Source: Paenibacillus sp. MAEPY2
Lineage (GTDB): Bacteria > Bacillota > Bacilli > Paenibacillales > Paenibacillaceae
NCBI RefSeq assembly: GCF_000499205.1
Contig: NZ_AWUK01000034.1
Span: 124,001 to 188,000 of the forward strand
Length of the DNA: 64,000 nt
Reading direction: 5' to 3'
The notes below the pieces were generated by a model. That model saw only the letters and a list, made by a program, of their open reading frames with translations. It was not told where the DNA came from and ran no database searches. The translations under genes and the position numbers were made by a program. Positions 17,747 through 26,760 of this stretch are shown here, one piece after another. The first letter of the stretch is position 1; each line of letters begins with the position of its first letter.

Positions 17747-18733
17747 TTATTGGATGCTCTTGTCCACTTCTTTAATCATCTCTTGAATGGATTCCAGACC
17801 ACCACCGGACAAGTACCAGTAATCGGGGTCAAGATAAACAATGTGTCCATCTTTGAAGGCATTTGTATTTTTGACCAAATCGTTCTCTATCACCTGTTTG
17901 GCTGGAGTTGCTTCACCACTACCTGCAACCACCGCACTCCGATCTACCACAAACAAATAATCCGGATTTTTCTCCATAACATACTCAAATGAAACGCTCT
18001 GTCCATGGGTGGACACTTCAATATTTGCATCTGCTGGAGTAAAACCGAACACATCATGTATCACACCAAATCGGGAACCCGCACCATACGCACTTAATTT
18101 GCCTTCGTTCGTCAGAACAACCAGTGCATTCTTTCCAGCAGCCGTTACTTTATCTTTTAATGCTTTAACAGAGGTATCAACCGATGCTAGTGCCTCTTCT
18201 GCTTCTTTTTCTTTACCAAAGATCTCTCCAAGCGTCTTCACATTCGAAGTCAGGGAGTTCATATAATCTTCTGTATCTACCGCCATATAAATGGTCGGTG
18301 CGATCTCGCTCAGCTCTTCATAGGAGTCTTGCAGTCGTCCTGAGATAATAATCAGGTCAGGCTTCATGGCATTTACTTTCTCAAAATCAGCCTCTTTCAA
18401 ACCGCCAACATTGGTGTACTTTGCATCGTTATACTTTGCCAGATAAGAGGGAACTCCCTCCTGAGGTACACCGGCAACCTCTACCCCAAGCTGATCCAAT
18501 GTATCCAGCACACCATAGTCGAACACAACCACTTTCTCCGGATTCTTCTTCACAGTTGTTTCGCCAAGTTTATGTTTAATGACGATTTCATCATTGGACT
18601 GTTCTGCTGCTGCATTCGCTTCTGATCCTGTGCCACTGCTGGCACCTGTATTTTCTGCTGTTTTACTTCCACCGCAAGCTGCCAGAACAACCGACAACAC
18701 CACAAGCAACGTAAACAACCAACCCTTTTTCAT
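17747..18733 (-). CDS. yclQ: Siderophore-binding lipoprotein, YclQ-like
   Basis: 328 residues. Lipoprotein signal with lipobox (VVLAAC, Cys about 20), Ser/Gly/Ala linker, then a class III periplasmic-binding fold: VVFDYGVLDTLDQLG and KPDLIIISGR segments. It captures a ferric siderophore outside the membrane and hands it to the YclN/YclO permease. Last of four genes arranged exactly as B. subtilis yclNOPQ, whose substrate is petrobactin or its precursors. GAGAGGTG precedes the ATG. Substrate is inferred from gene order and similarity only. Confidence 0.88.
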   Translation of the reverse strand: MKKGWLFTLLVVLSVVLAACGGSKTAENTGASSGTGSEANAAAEQSNDEIVIKHKLGETTVKKNPEKVVVFDYGVLDTLDQLGVEVAGVPQEGVPSYLAKYNDAKYTNVGGLKEADFEKVNAMKPDLIIISGRLQDSYEELSEIAPTIYMAVDTEDYMNSLTSNVKTLGEIFGKEKEAEEALASVDTSVKALKDKVTAAGKNALVVLTNEGKLSAYGAGSRFGVIHDVFGFTPADANIEVSTHGQSVSFEYVMEKNPDYLFVVDRSAVVAGSGEATPAKQVIENDLVKNTNAFKDGHIVYLDPDYWYLSGGGLESIQEMIKEVDKSIQ

Positions 18734-18771
18734 AAATAGACACCTCTCGCTCTCTATATTGGTTTACCTTT

Positions 18772-19530
18772 TTAAGCAAAATACACACAAATTTTACGCC
18801 CATCAATCCATTGCACAGGGATGTGCATGTCATATACTTTCTGCAATACATCCGTATCAATGATGTCCTCCGTTTTACCTTCCTGCACGACACGCCCATC
18901 TTTGAGTGCAACGATATAGTCTGAGTAACAGGAGGCAAAATTGATGTCATGAATGACAATAACAATTGTCTTCCCCAATTCATCCACCATTTTTCGAAGC
19001 ACCTTCATAATCTGTACGGAATGTTTCATGTCCAAATTGTTCAATGGTTCATCGAGCAGAATATACTCGGTGTTCTGCGCAATAACCATGGCGATATATG
19101 CCCGTTGTCGTTGCCCACCGCTTAGTTCATCCAAATATTTTTTACGGAAAGGAGCAAGCTCCATATAATCGATGGCTTCCTGAATCCACTGCCGATCTTC
19201 TGCCGTGAGTCTTCCTTGTGAATAAGGAAAACGGCCAAAAGCAACCAGGTCCTCCACAGTCAACCTGATATTTATGTGATTGGATTGTTTGAGTACTGAT
19301 ATTTTTTTGGACAAATCCTTGTTCTTCCAACCTTCGATCTCTTTTCCTTCGATCAGGACTTGTCCTGTATCCTTGCTGATTAGTCTGGTGATCATAGACA
19401 ACAATGTACTTTTGCCTGCACCATTGGGACCGATAAATGAAGTGATTTTCCCTTTGGTAATATTCAGTGATACGTCATCCACTACCCGGACGCCGCCGTA
19501 TTGTTTGGTTACATTTCTGACTTCTACCAC
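18772..19530 (-). CDS. yclP: Iron-siderophore ABC transporter ATPase, YclP-like
   Basis: 252 residues. Walker A GPNGAGKST (about 34-42), signature LSGGQRQRA, Walker B YILLDEPLNNLD, and the switch His in VIHDINFA are all present. FecE/FhuC-type ATPase powering siderophore import. Its ATG overlaps the end of the upstream permease gene by 7 bases. Part of the Fur-boxed four-gene operon. Confidence 0.95.
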   Translation of the reverse strand: MVEVRNVTKQYGGVRVVDDVSLNITKGKITSFIGPNGAGKSTLLSMITRLISKDTGQVLIEGKEIEGWKNKDLSKKISVLKQSNHINIRLTVEDLVAFGRFPYSQGRLTAEDRQWIQEAIDYMELAPFRKKYLDELSGGQRQRAYIAMVIAQNTEYILLDEPLNNLDMKHSVQIMKVLRKMVDELGKTIVIVIHDINFASCYSDYIVALKDGRVVQEGKTEDIIDTDVLQKVYDMHIPVQWIDGRKICVYFA

Positions 19531-20492
19531 GACTTATTCTCCTTTAGCAGTAAATAGATGAAGTACACACCGCCTACAAAATTGATAATGACACTTACTG
19601 TCGTAGCAAAGGTAAATACCCGCTCCACAATGAGCTGTCCACCGACTAATGAAACTACTGCGATAATGACCGAACCCCAGATCAGTACTTTATGACGATG
19701 TGTCCGGAATAACTGATGCGCCAGATTCACGACCAGCAGCCCCAGGAACATGATTGGGCCGACCAGTGCTGTGGAAATTGACACCAGAACCATCACAACC
19801 AGCAATAACCTTTTCACTATGTACTGGTAATCCACCCCAAGATTAACCGCGTGATCTTTGCCGAGGGACAGTACGTCGAGATATTTGGTAAACTTCTGTG
19901 CATACAGCAAGATCAAAATAATGGCCACCATGGAGATGATCAGCAGATCCGTATTCACATTGTTAAAACTCGCAAACATCTTGCCTTGCAGCACAAGGAA
20001 CTCATTGGGGTCGATCAGTACCTCCATGAAGGAGGACATGCTCTGAAACAGCGTACCCAGAATAAGGCCAACGAGCAGCAGCAAATAAATATTGCGCCCC
20101 CCTTCTCTACGGAACATAAACTGATGCAGAAGTAGAGCAAACAGGGTCATTAACAGCACAGATACCGCAAAGTTAAGATTTTTGTTCACAAAGCTGATAT
20201 GCGTGCTTCCAAATACAAACACGGCAAAGGTCTGAAACAACATATACAGGGAGTCAAGCCCCATAATGCCAGGCGTAAGAATTCGGTTGTTGGTTATCGT
20301 TTGAAAAATGGCAGTGGAGTACGCGATGCAGGCACCCGTGAGCACAATGGCAAGAATCTTTTTTCCTCTGCGAGGCAGAATATAATCCCAGTTGCCCCCG
20401 GATTGAATGACCAGAAATACACCAATCAACAGCACTGCCGCTGCAATCAAAATGCCAAACTTCCAGGTATTTGCCGTATACTTCATTCTCAT
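19524..20492 (-). CDS. yclO: Iron-siderophore ABC permease, YclO-like
   Basis: 322 residues, about nine hydrophobic spans, FecCD family. The region RRGKKILAIVLTGACIAYSTAIFQTITNNRILTPGIMGLDSLY near residues 40-80 is the family's core; GPIMFLGLLVVNLAH holds the ATPase-coupling loop. Start ATG overlaps the preceding stop as ATGA, so translation is coupled. Pairs with the YclN-like permease as a heterodimer. Confidence 0.93.
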   Translation of the reverse strand: MRMKYTANTWKFGILIAAAVLLIGVFLVIQSGGNWDYILPRRGKKILAIVLTGACIAYSTAIFQTITNNRILTPGIMGLDSLYMLFQTFAVFVFGSTHISFVNKNLNFAVSVLLMTLFALLLHQFMFRREGGRNIYLLLLVGLILGTLFQSMSSFMEVLIDPNEFLVLQGKMFASFNNVNTDLLIISMVAIILILLYAQKFTKYLDVLSLGKDHAVNLGVDYQYIVKRLLLVVMVLVSISTALVGPIMFLGLLVVNLAHQLFRTHRHKVLIWGSVIIAVVSLVGGQLIVERVFTFATTVSVIINFVGGVYFIYLLLKENKSW

Positions 20493-21442
20493 GATCCATA
20501 AGCCTTTCTTCGAAGCAGTAAATACAGGAACAACACGCTGCCCACAACGCCCACAGTCAAACTGATGGACAGTTGATAAGGATAAATAATCAATTGACCC
20601 AGAATATCGCAGACCAGGACAAAAATCGCACCGAGCACTGCCGTATGAGGCAATGTATCCCTTAAGTTATCGCCCTTATACAGCGTTACAATATTCGGTA
20701 CTACAAGACCGAGAAACGGAATTGTACCTACGGTGATAATGACGACAGCTGAAACCATGGCAACCAGAATCAGCCCGAGATTAACCACTTTTCGATAAGC
20801 CAGTCCAAGATTGGTTGAGAAATCTTCGCCCATACCCGCAAGTGTAAAACGATTAGCAAACAGATAAACGATAATGAGCAGCGGAATACTGATATAGATC
20901 AGTTCATAACGTCCCTTCATAATCGTGGAGAAATCCCCCTGTAACCATGACGACATGTTCTGGATCAAATCGTTTTTGTAGGCAAAAAAAGTCGTGACCG
21001 AGCTTACAATATTGCCAAACATCAAACCAAGGAGAGCGATGTATATCGTATCCTTGAATTTAACCTTCTCCAGTATCCGCATAAAGATTAGCGTTCCAGC
21101 CAGTGCAAAGGCAAAAGCGACCAGCATTTTTTGCAGTGGAGAAGCACTAGGAAACCACATCAAAGTAACAAGGATACCCAACCTGGCGGAGTCCATTGTT
21201 CCGGCCGTTGTTGGAGAAACAAATCGGTTGCGTGTCAGCTGCTGCATGATCAGTCCAATGACACTCATACTGATACCCGCCACAAGGATGCTGATTAAGC
21301 GAGGAAAACGACTGACTTGTAACACCTGAAGCTGGACTGGGGTCAAATGAAAAATATCCATAGGCGAAATGTCTGAATTGCCAATAAACAGGTATACGAT
21401 AGACAAAAAAGCCAGTCCGATCAACATATAGCCTAACTTCAT
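20489..21442 (-). CDS. yclN: Iron-siderophore ABC permease, YclN-like
   Basis: 317 residues from the ATG at 21442, preceded by GTGAGGGG; a longer TTG frame to 21478 contains that site and is rejected. FecCD-type permease with the conserved RFPRLISILVAGISMSVIGLIMQQLTRNRFVSP... core and GTIPFLGLVVPN coupling loop. First gene of the yclNOPQ-like operon; the Fur box lies 62-80 bases upstream. Confidence 0.93.
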   Translation of the reverse strand: MKLGYMLIGLAFLSIVYLFIGNSDISPMDIFHLTPVQLQVLQVSRFPRLISILVAGISMSVIGLIMQQLTRNRFVSPTTAGTMDSARLGILVTLMWFPSASPLQKMLVAFAFALAGTLIFMRILEKVKFKDTIYIALLGLMFGNIVSSVTTFFAYKNDLIQNMSSWLQGDFSTIMKGRYELIYISIPLLIIVYLFANRFTLAGMGEDFSTNLGLAYRKVVNLGLILVAMVSAVVIITVGTIPFLGLVVPNIVTLYKGDNLRDTLPHTAVLGAIFVLVCDILGQLIIYPYQLSISLTVGVVGSVLFLYLLLRRKAYGS

Positions 21443-21503
21443 CTCTCTACTAATCCCCTCACCATTAGCCGTAAACAAATGTAGCTGTTCTACTTCATAA
21501 TTT

Positions 21504-21522
21504 GATATTGATACTCATTATC
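21504..21522 (-). promoter_or_regulatory. Fur box upstream of the siderophore operon
   Basis: GATATTGATACTCATTATC matches the 19-bp Fur consensus GATAATGATAATCATTATC at 16 of 19 positions. It lies just before the first gene of the yclNOPQ-like operon, so iron repression is expected. A second, weaker AT-rich match follows at about 21528-21550. Confidence 0.8.
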
Positions 21523-21640
21523 AATTAAAATAATTATATCGATATTCATTTCGTCATGTCAACCATTCTCTGCTTCTCTTTTCCTTAATTTCATAAAACA
21601 ACCTGAAACACATATAATCCATAATTAATTGTATATAAGG

Positions 21641-21667
21641 AAAAAGACCTTCCAATTGGAAGGTCCC
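21641..21667 (-). terminator. Terminator of the 111-aa gene
   Basis: GACCTTCC-AATT-GGAAGGTC inverted repeat with TTTTTCCTT on the minus strand. It lies 14 bases after the stop. Confidence 0.85.
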
Positions 21668-21680
21668 ATTAATGATTCAT

Positions 21681-22016
21681 TTAGTCGGCAAAATAATCTT
21701 CAGGAACATAGCGGATCTCAGATTCCGCATATATGGTCAATGTATGGCGTTCTCCATCATAATGCACCCGGTCTCCCTGAACGTAATACCAGTGCTTCAC
21801 CAGGGGCTGATCCTTGCGCTGTACAAAGCGAAACACGTTGAGCTCCTGTCTGAGCTCCATAATGCTGTCCACCACCTGTTGTTCTAAACCCGTAACGGTA
21901 AAAACAAATCCCGTGCCCTCTCTTTGATAGCGATAGGACAACGAATCGGTTTTGCTGTTCACCAGCCCTCGCCCAGTCACTGCATGCTTAACCATAAACC
22001 ATTCCTGCTGCGTCAT
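21681..22016 (-). CDS. Hypothetical protein, 111 aa
   Basis: The ATG at 22016 follows GGAGGATG; the longer frame is not needed. The protein is soluble, aromatic and mixed alpha/beta (GTGFVFTVTGLEQQVVDSIMELRQELNVFRFVQR). I do not recognise the family. It lies 48 bases downstream of the pirin-family gene, with a terminator after it, so it may be co-transcribed with that gene. Confidence 0.7.
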   Translation of the reverse strand: MTQQEWFMVKHAVTGRGLVNSKTDSLSYRYQREGTGFVFTVTGLEQQVVDSIMELRQELNVFRFVQRKDQPLVKHWYYVQGDRVHYDGERHTLTIYAESEIRYVPEDYFAD

Positions 22017-22064
22017 AAAGTACATCCTCCTTTGGATCTTGGAGTTCCATTCCATTTCGGTAAA

Positions 22065-22766
22065 TTAGGGCAAATCGATTAACATATAGAAGGCGTCCTC
22101 GCTTGCATCCAGGTTCATGGATGTCGTCTGCTCCACACGAGCCGTGTCCCCTTCAGTTAACTGATGCTCTCCGTTCAAGCCAAGCTTTCCTTCAATGGCA
22201 AAAATGTACATACGGCGATCTTCTGCCTGATCATAGGTTAACGTCTGGCCTTTAGCCAATCGGCCAAGATAGATGGTCATATCCTGTTGAATGGATGCGA
22301 TACGCGCCCCACCTTCAGGCGATACCACGGGTACAAGTGCTCCCGAAAGTGCGTCTGGATCAAACGAGGTCGTCTCGTAAGACGGCTCCAGCCCTCTTGT
22401 ATATGGCATGAACCAGAGTTGTAATATACGTACTTCTTCGGTATCCGAAGCATTGTGCTCGGTATGAATCATGCCAGTACCTGCTGACATGCGCTGAATT
22501 CCACCAAATGATGTAACTGCCACATTGCCCAGGTTATCTTCATGACGCAGCTTCCCGTTCAGTACGATGGATACAATCTCCATATCACTATGCGGATGTG
22601 CCCCAAAACCACGGCCAGGAGCAATTACATCGTCATTGGCTACCCGCATGGGTCCAAACGCGGTATTCTCCGGGTCCTGGTATTCACCAAAGGAAAAGCT
22701 GTGATTGCCGCGCAGCCAACCCCGGTCGAAGCTGGAGCGGGAATCGGATGGAATGACGTTTATCAT
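22065..22766 (-). CDS. Pirin-family cupin protein (YhhW-like)
   Basis: 233 residues from the ATG at 22766, preceded by AGGAGGG; a 40-residue longer frame has no site. The pirin N-terminal domain shows GRGFGAHPHSDMEIVSIVLNG and the histidine pair GMIHTEHNAS, the metal-binding cupin ligands of quercetinase-type pirins (YhhW). Total length and two-cupin layout fit. Such proteins are cytosolic Fe/Cu/Ni dioxygenase-like or regulatory; substrate unknown. Confidence 0.88.
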   Translation of the reverse strand: MINVIPSDSRSSFDRGWLRGNHSFSFGEYQDPENTAFGPMRVANDDVIAPGRGFGAHPHSDMEIVSIVLNGKLRHEDNLGNVAVTSFGGIQRMSAGTGMIHTEHNASDTEEVRILQLWFMPYTRGLEPSYETTSFDPDALSGALVPVVSPEGGARIASIQQDMTIYLGRLAKGQTLTYDQAEDRRMYIFAIEGKLGLNGEHQLTEGDTARVEQTTSMNLDASEDAFYMLIDLP

Positions 22767-22853
22767 AAAGCGCACCCTCCTACAAGTTCTCTTATTTTTT
22801 CTTAGTAGCATACTTATTCTCATTGTACCAAATAGTTGGGCTTGTCGTCCAAA

Positions 22854-22928
22854 ACAAAAAGCCTTTTCGCGGCTAGAACGGTTCACGCATACAATTACAC
22901 GTAATCCGGTTTAGCGAGAAAAGGCTTT
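22854..22928 (-). terminator. Long hairpin terminator after doxX-like gene
   Basis: AAAGCCTTTTC...GAGAAAAGGCTTT arms about 75 bases end to end, with inner partial pairing (ACCGG/CCGGT). On the minus strand TTTTTGTTTT follows. The large loop is unusual for a plain terminator. Confidence 0.7.
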
Positions 22929-22997
22929 ATACAGGAGATATGAGATATACCTGCTTATAAAATGAACTTGTTCCATCCCTATTGGATGTTAGACCCG

Positions 22998-23408
22998 TTA
23001 TGCACTCACATTCTGGCGAGTGTTGCCTTGTCTAGAGAAGAAATGATCCACCGCCAGAAAACGGCTGCCTGTGAAAAGCATTGTCAATGAACCTGCCAAC
23101 AGCAGGTAATCAAGCTCGGTACCACTTATGAACGGCTGTCCCACTTTGGCAGTAAGCAGAACGCCTCCCATAACGACGATGAACAATGCAGCAAATACAC
23201 GGGTTCCCAATCCCAGAATCATGCCTGCACCACCTGCCAGCTCAATGATCGCTACAACAGATGCCAGAAAACCGGGAATGCCGATACTTTCAAAGAACCC
23301 GACGGTACCGCTAATTCCGCCTTCGAATTTACTCCAGCCATGCAATACAAAGATGAGACCAATCATGATCCTTGAGAAAAACAGTCCAATTTCCACACTT
23401 CGATTCAT
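22998..23408 (-). CDS. DoxX-family membrane protein
   Basis: 136 residues from the second ATG at 23408 (8 bases after GGGAGG); an ATG at 23414 is only 2-3 bases from the site and less likely. Four membrane spans with the family's FVLHGWSKFEGG near residue 20 and ELAGGAGMILGLGTRV mid-protein. DoxX/YphA-type proteins are linked to thiol redox balance at the membrane. Single gene with its own hairpin terminator. Confidence 0.88.
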   Translation of the reverse strand: MNRSVEIGLFFSRIMIGLIFVLHGWSKFEGGISGTVGFFESIGIPGFLASVVAIIELAGGAGMILGLGTRVFAALFIVVMGGVLLTAKVGQPFISGTELDYLLLAGSLTMLFTGSRFLAVDHFFSRQGNTRQNVSA

Positions 23409-23447
23409 ATTCATCTTCCTCCCTGGCGTTTAAGTTCAACGTGAAAT

Positions 23448-24308
23448 TCAACCAATGGACCATACAAACAAGACAGACAGCAGCAGGATTACTGTGGCCG
23501 ATATGAATACCGCATAACGGGGAAGCGTCAGCGCAACATCCTGTTCCGGGTCTAATAGACGGGATATACGAACATTCACCGAAGTGTCGGCAAAAGACGA
23601 TTGAATAGCTGTCTCGCTAATTCTCCAATGTTCAGGGCAAGCCCGGATCAGTTTAAGCAGTGCACTACCAATGCCCGCGGCGTTCCCTGTCCGTTCAATC
23701 GCTTCATTGTCAGCCAGAATTTCTCTAATGATATTGTAATGTTTTGACGTATGCTTCAACACCGGAATATACGGCATCATGAAGGCAAATACCGACAGCA
23801 ATGTCGTCTTGAGTGGATCACGATGCCACAGATGATGGACCTCATGATACACAACCGCTCTTTCTTCTTCAGCATCCAGCATAGTGAGCAGCCCTGTGGA
23901 AAGTACAATAACGGGTTTCCAGAGACCTATCGTAAATGCAACCGGTGACGGCTTGTCCACCACAATGAATCGGGCTTGTTTCAGATGACGGTATCGCGCT
24001 TCCAGTTTCCAAGATAGGGCCCCATCCTCCATCGACCGAAGCTTTCGTACCGCTGCACATGTCTTAATCATCCGATCCAGCAGCAACCAGCCTGTACCGG
24101 CAAACGTCAGAATCACCAGCGCCATAAGAACATGGCCTACGGATAACCAGCCCAGTCTGCTCATCCAGTGATTGCACAGCCAGAGCAGGTTAAACGGAAT
24201 ATCCCAACCGAATATTTTGTACATCGCGTACATGAACATCTGCATGAACACGAGTAACGGAATGCCAAACCCGACGGTAAACAAGAGCTTCGAGCGGGCC
24301 TTCCACAT
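23448..24308 (-). CDS. M56-family (BlaR1-type) membrane metallopeptidase
   Basis: 286 residues. Three N-terminal membrane spans, a cytosolic zinc peptidase domain with HEVHH (an HExxH site at about 155-159) and downstream ADNEAIE supplying the third ligand, and a last span at the C-terminus. It has no extracellular penicillin-binding sensor domain, unlike BlaR1/MecR1, so it senses something else or acts constitutively. ATG at 24308 follows the BlaI-family stop by one base. It presumably inactivates the BlaI-type repressor next door. Confidence 0.88.
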   Translation of the reverse strand: MWKARSKLLFTVGFGIPLLVFMQMFMYAMYKIFGWDIPFNLLWLCNHWMSRLGWLSVGHVLMALVILTFAGTGWLLLDRMIKTCAAVRKLRSMEDGALSWKLEARYRHLKQARFIVVDKPSPVAFTIGLWKPVIVLSTGLLTMLDAEEERAVVYHEVHHLWHRDPLKTTLLSVFAFMMPYIPVLKHTSKHYNIIREILADNEAIERTGNAAGIGSALLKLIRACPEHWRISETAIQSSFADTSVNVRISRLLDPEQDVALTLPRYAVFISATVILLLSVLFVWSIG

Positions 24309-24309
24309 G

Positions 24310-24726
24310 TCAATCGCTATCCTTTTTCCATTGCTTAATCTTCTGCTCCAGACGCTCTATCAACCCTGCGTCTGCTTCATCCAGCGCATCCAGCATATGA
24401 TTCAGAGCAAGTGCCCCGAATTCATCCACCAATTCATGTGATAATTCCTTGGATTGGTCGTTCATAAACTCCTCCCTGCTCTGCACCGGATGGTACAGTG
24501 ACGTTCGGCCCTTCTGCGATTTGCGGAGCAGCTCCTTGTCCACGAGGCGATTCATCACCGTCATGACTGTATTGAAATTAACGTCTTTATCTTGTTCAAG
24601 TGCGGTTTGCACTTCGCGAATGCTGCTGCCTGGACGCGTCCATAAAATGTCCATGATCTTCGCCTCCAGCGGACCGAAAAATCGATTCAGCCCACGCTCA
24701 CCCACTTTAAAATTGTGTATTCTCAT
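24310..24726 (-). CDS. BlaI/MecI/CopY-family repressor
   Basis: 138 residues from the ATG at 24726 (11 bases after GAGGGG); a GTG at 24738 overlaps the ribosome site. The winged helix is complete: LEAKIMDILWTRPGSSIREVQTAL and NTVMTVMNRLVDKELL, followed by a dimerising C-terminal helix. Paired with an M56 peptidase, the standard two-gene signalling unit. A perfect dyad in its own promoter (24745-24761) suggests autorepression. No beta-lactamase gene is adjacent. Confidence 0.92.
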   Translation of the reverse strand: MRIHNFKVGERGLNRFFGPLEAKIMDILWTRPGSSIREVQTALEQDKDVNFNTVMTVMNRLVDKELLRKSQKGRTSLYHPVQSREEFMNDQSKELSHELVDEFGALALNHMLDALDEADAGLIERLEQKIKQWKKDSD

Positions 24727-24744
24727 ATGTTCAGACACCCCTCA

Positions 24745-24780
24745 CACTACCCATTGTAGTGCCAACAAACGAGAAGTCAA
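24745..24780 (-). promoter_or_regulatory. Promoter with overlapping dyad operator for the BlaI/M56 operon
   Basis: On the minus strand TTGACT (24775-24780) and TACAAT (24753-24758) are 16 bases apart. The -10 box lies inside the perfect inverted repeat CACTAC-5 bases-GTAGTG (24745-24761), close in form to BlaI-family operators (TAC...GTA arms). Binding would block the polymerase, giving autorepression. Confidence 0.7.
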
Positions 24781-24870
24781 CCTCTATGTCAGCTATTTAT
24801 TGTAAATAATTTGTAAATATGTTTTCCATTTCAGAATATCATTTCATTGCACAAGGTCGGTTTATAGGTG

Positions 24871-24922
24871 AAAAAAGTCTAAAGACCGGGCAAGCCTGCT
24901 ATTCTGCAGTCCTACCCGGTCT
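24871..24922 (-). terminator. Terminator of katA
   Basis: AGACCGGG/CCCGGTCT stem with an inner partial hairpin (CTGCAGAATAGCAG). The minus strand continues TTAGACTTTTTT after the stem. It lies about 48 bases after the catalase stop. Confidence 0.8.
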
Positions 24923-24969
24923 ATTATAAAATCAATTATTCATTTCTGAAAAAGATGAATTTAAGTGCT

Positions 24970-26433
24970 TTATTTACGATCCTGTGATGGCATAAATGCG
25001 GAGATATCTACACCAAGTCCATGAGCCAGACGACCACCGAGCTGTCCATCTGCCTGGAAGAAGTGACACAAGGCACGCAACTGAGTCTGTTCCGGAACTG
25101 CCTTCAGGTCGTTGATCAGATTATCGAGCAAGTGTTGCTGCTCTACCGCCGTGAAGGAACGGAACAATTCCCCTGACTGTGTATAGTTATCGGTCTTCTC
25201 AATTTTCTCGCGCGTAACATGACCCTGCAGCGGAGCCTGACTGTCACGGTATTCCGGTGCTTCCACCGGGCTGTTGCCCGAGCTGTTCGGTTCATAGTTT
25301 ACCGGAGATGGGTCCTGACTCACATTCATGAGTCCATCACGCTGATGATTGCGAACCGGAGCATAAGGGCAGTTCACCGGAATCTGCAAATAGTTCGGTC
25401 CGAGCCGGTGGCGCTGTGTATCCGGATAGGAGAACAGGCGACCCTGCAGTAATTTATCTTCGGAAGGCTCGATTCCAGGTACTAAAGCGCTTGGAGAGAA
25501 GGCTGCTTGCTCCACTTCTGCGAAGAAATTCTGTGGATTACGGTTCAACGTCATCGTTCCGATGGTCTGGAACGGTAACACATCCTCGGGCCAAGTCTTC
25601 GTTGGGTCGAGTGGATCAAAAGCGAAATCATCCATCTGCTCCGGCTTCAGCAATTGAACCTGCAGCTTCCACTGCGGGTATTGACCATTTTTGATATGAT
25701 CGTGCAAATCCCGGGTGGCATGGTTGAAATCCTGCCCTTGTACTTCAGCCGCCTCTTGACGAGAGAAACCTCGTACGCCCTGAGCTGACTCCCACTTGTA
25801 TTTCACATAATGAACTTGCCCTTGCGCATTGATCCATTTGAAGGCGTGTACGCCGAATCCATCCATTTCACGGTAGCTTGCTGGCGTACCCAGATCGGAG
25901 AACAACCAGGTCATCATATGCGTCGACTCCGGTGATAGTGTCATGAAATCCCAGTAGCGTGCAGGATCCTGGATATTCGTATCCGGCGCAGGCTTCAGGG
26001 AATGGACCATATCTGGGAACTTCATGGCATCACGGATGAAGAAGACAGGTAAATGGTTCCCCACGATATCATAGTTTCCTTCACGGGTATAGAACTTCAC
26101 GGCAAAACCACGTGGGTCACGCGCTGTCTCCGGGGAACCTGTACCGTGAATTACCGTGGAGAATCGCACCAATACGTCCGTCTCTGTGCCAGGGTCTTGC
26201 AGGAAGTCTGCAGTTGTGTAAGCCTTCATGCTCTGCTCCAGTGTAAATACGCCATGTGCACCGGCACCTCTCGCATGAACGACCCGTTCCGGTATACGCT
26301 CACGATCAAAGTGGGCGATCTTTTCAAGCAGATGATAATCCTCAAGTAATGTCGGGCCTCTTCTTCCTGCGGTACGGGAGTTTTGGTTGTCACCTACGGG
26401 TGCGCCCTGATTGGTTGTCATGCGTTCTGTCAT
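24970..26433 (-). CDS. katA: Monofunctional heme catalase
   Basis: 487 residues, the small-subunit clade 3 type. Catalytic His in RVVHARGAGAHG (about residue 53), Asn in the GNHLPVFFIRD segment, and the proximal heme Tyr in RLFSYPDTQRHRLGPNY are all present. It dismutates hydrogen peroxide in the cytosol. GAGGAGGATAACGAT precedes the ATG. Two PerR-like boxes lie about 85-115 bases upstream, and a PerR/Fur-type gene is 1.1 kb away, so peroxide induction is expected. Confidence 0.96.
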   Translation of the reverse strand: MTERMTTNQGAPVGDNQNSRTAGRRGPTLLEDYHLLEKIAHFDRERIPERVVHARGAGAHGVFTLEQSMKAYTTADFLQDPGTETDVLVRFSTVIHGTGSPETARDPRGFAVKFYTREGNYDIVGNHLPVFFIRDAMKFPDMVHSLKPAPDTNIQDPARYWDFMTLSPESTHMMTWLFSDLGTPASYREMDGFGVHAFKWINAQGQVHYVKYKWESAQGVRGFSRQEAAEVQGQDFNHATRDLHDHIKNGQYPQWKLQVQLLKPEQMDDFAFDPLDPTKTWPEDVLPFQTIGTMTLNRNPQNFFAEVEQAAFSPSALVPGIEPSEDKLLQGRLFSYPDTQRHRLGPNYLQIPVNCPYAPVRNHQRDGLMNVSQDPSPVNYEPNSSGNSPVEAPEYRDSQAPLQGHVTREKIEKTDNYTQSGELFRSFTAVEQQHLLDNLINDLKAVPEQTQLRALCHFFQADGQLGGRLAHGLGVDISAFMPSQDRK

Positions 26434-26515
26434 ATCGTTATCCTCCTCATGTTGGTCTCATGCCTGCTGTATATACTCTATTAAAATCATATTCGACATC
26501 GCTTTAAATATACAT

Positions 26516-26530
26516 TTAGACTTGATCTAA
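26516..26530 (-). promoter_or_regulatory. PerR-like box 1 of katA
   Basis: TTAGACTTGATCTAA is an imperfect 7-1-7 palindrome. The same core recurs before dps (62194-62208) and, less exactly, before the perR-like gene (28027-28041). It resembles the PerR consensus TTATAATnATTATAA in layout. Confidence 0.7.
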
Positions 26531-26533
26531 CTG

Positions 26534-26548
26534 TTAAAATGATTCTAA
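26534..26548 (-). promoter_or_regulatory. PerR-like box 2 of katA
   Basis: TTAAAATGATTCTAA agrees with the B. subtilis PerR consensus TTATAATnATTATAA at all but two fixed positions. It is three bases from box 1, so two dimers could bind side by side. Confidence 0.65.
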
Positions 26549-26737
26549 CATGTCCCACTCGCCTCTTGCATGAGGTTCACATGAGATTCAGATGAGTTTC
26601 TTGTTCGTTTCATGAATGAAATATGAACATCAACTTTGAGAACGATGAGCATTATTTCATTTCGATTCGATGGGTCTCATTTACGCTATCTAGTGGATAC
26701 CCGCATACGTGTGACATGAACAGTATAATCTGCCCAC

Positions 26738-26760
26738 AAAAAAAAGCGGACTAATCCGCC
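26738..26760 (-). terminator. Terminator overlapping the stop of the OmpR-type gene
   Basis: GCGGA-TTAG-TCCGC on the minus strand followed by TTTTTTTT. The stop codon (26751-26753) lies in the loop. Confidence 0.85.
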
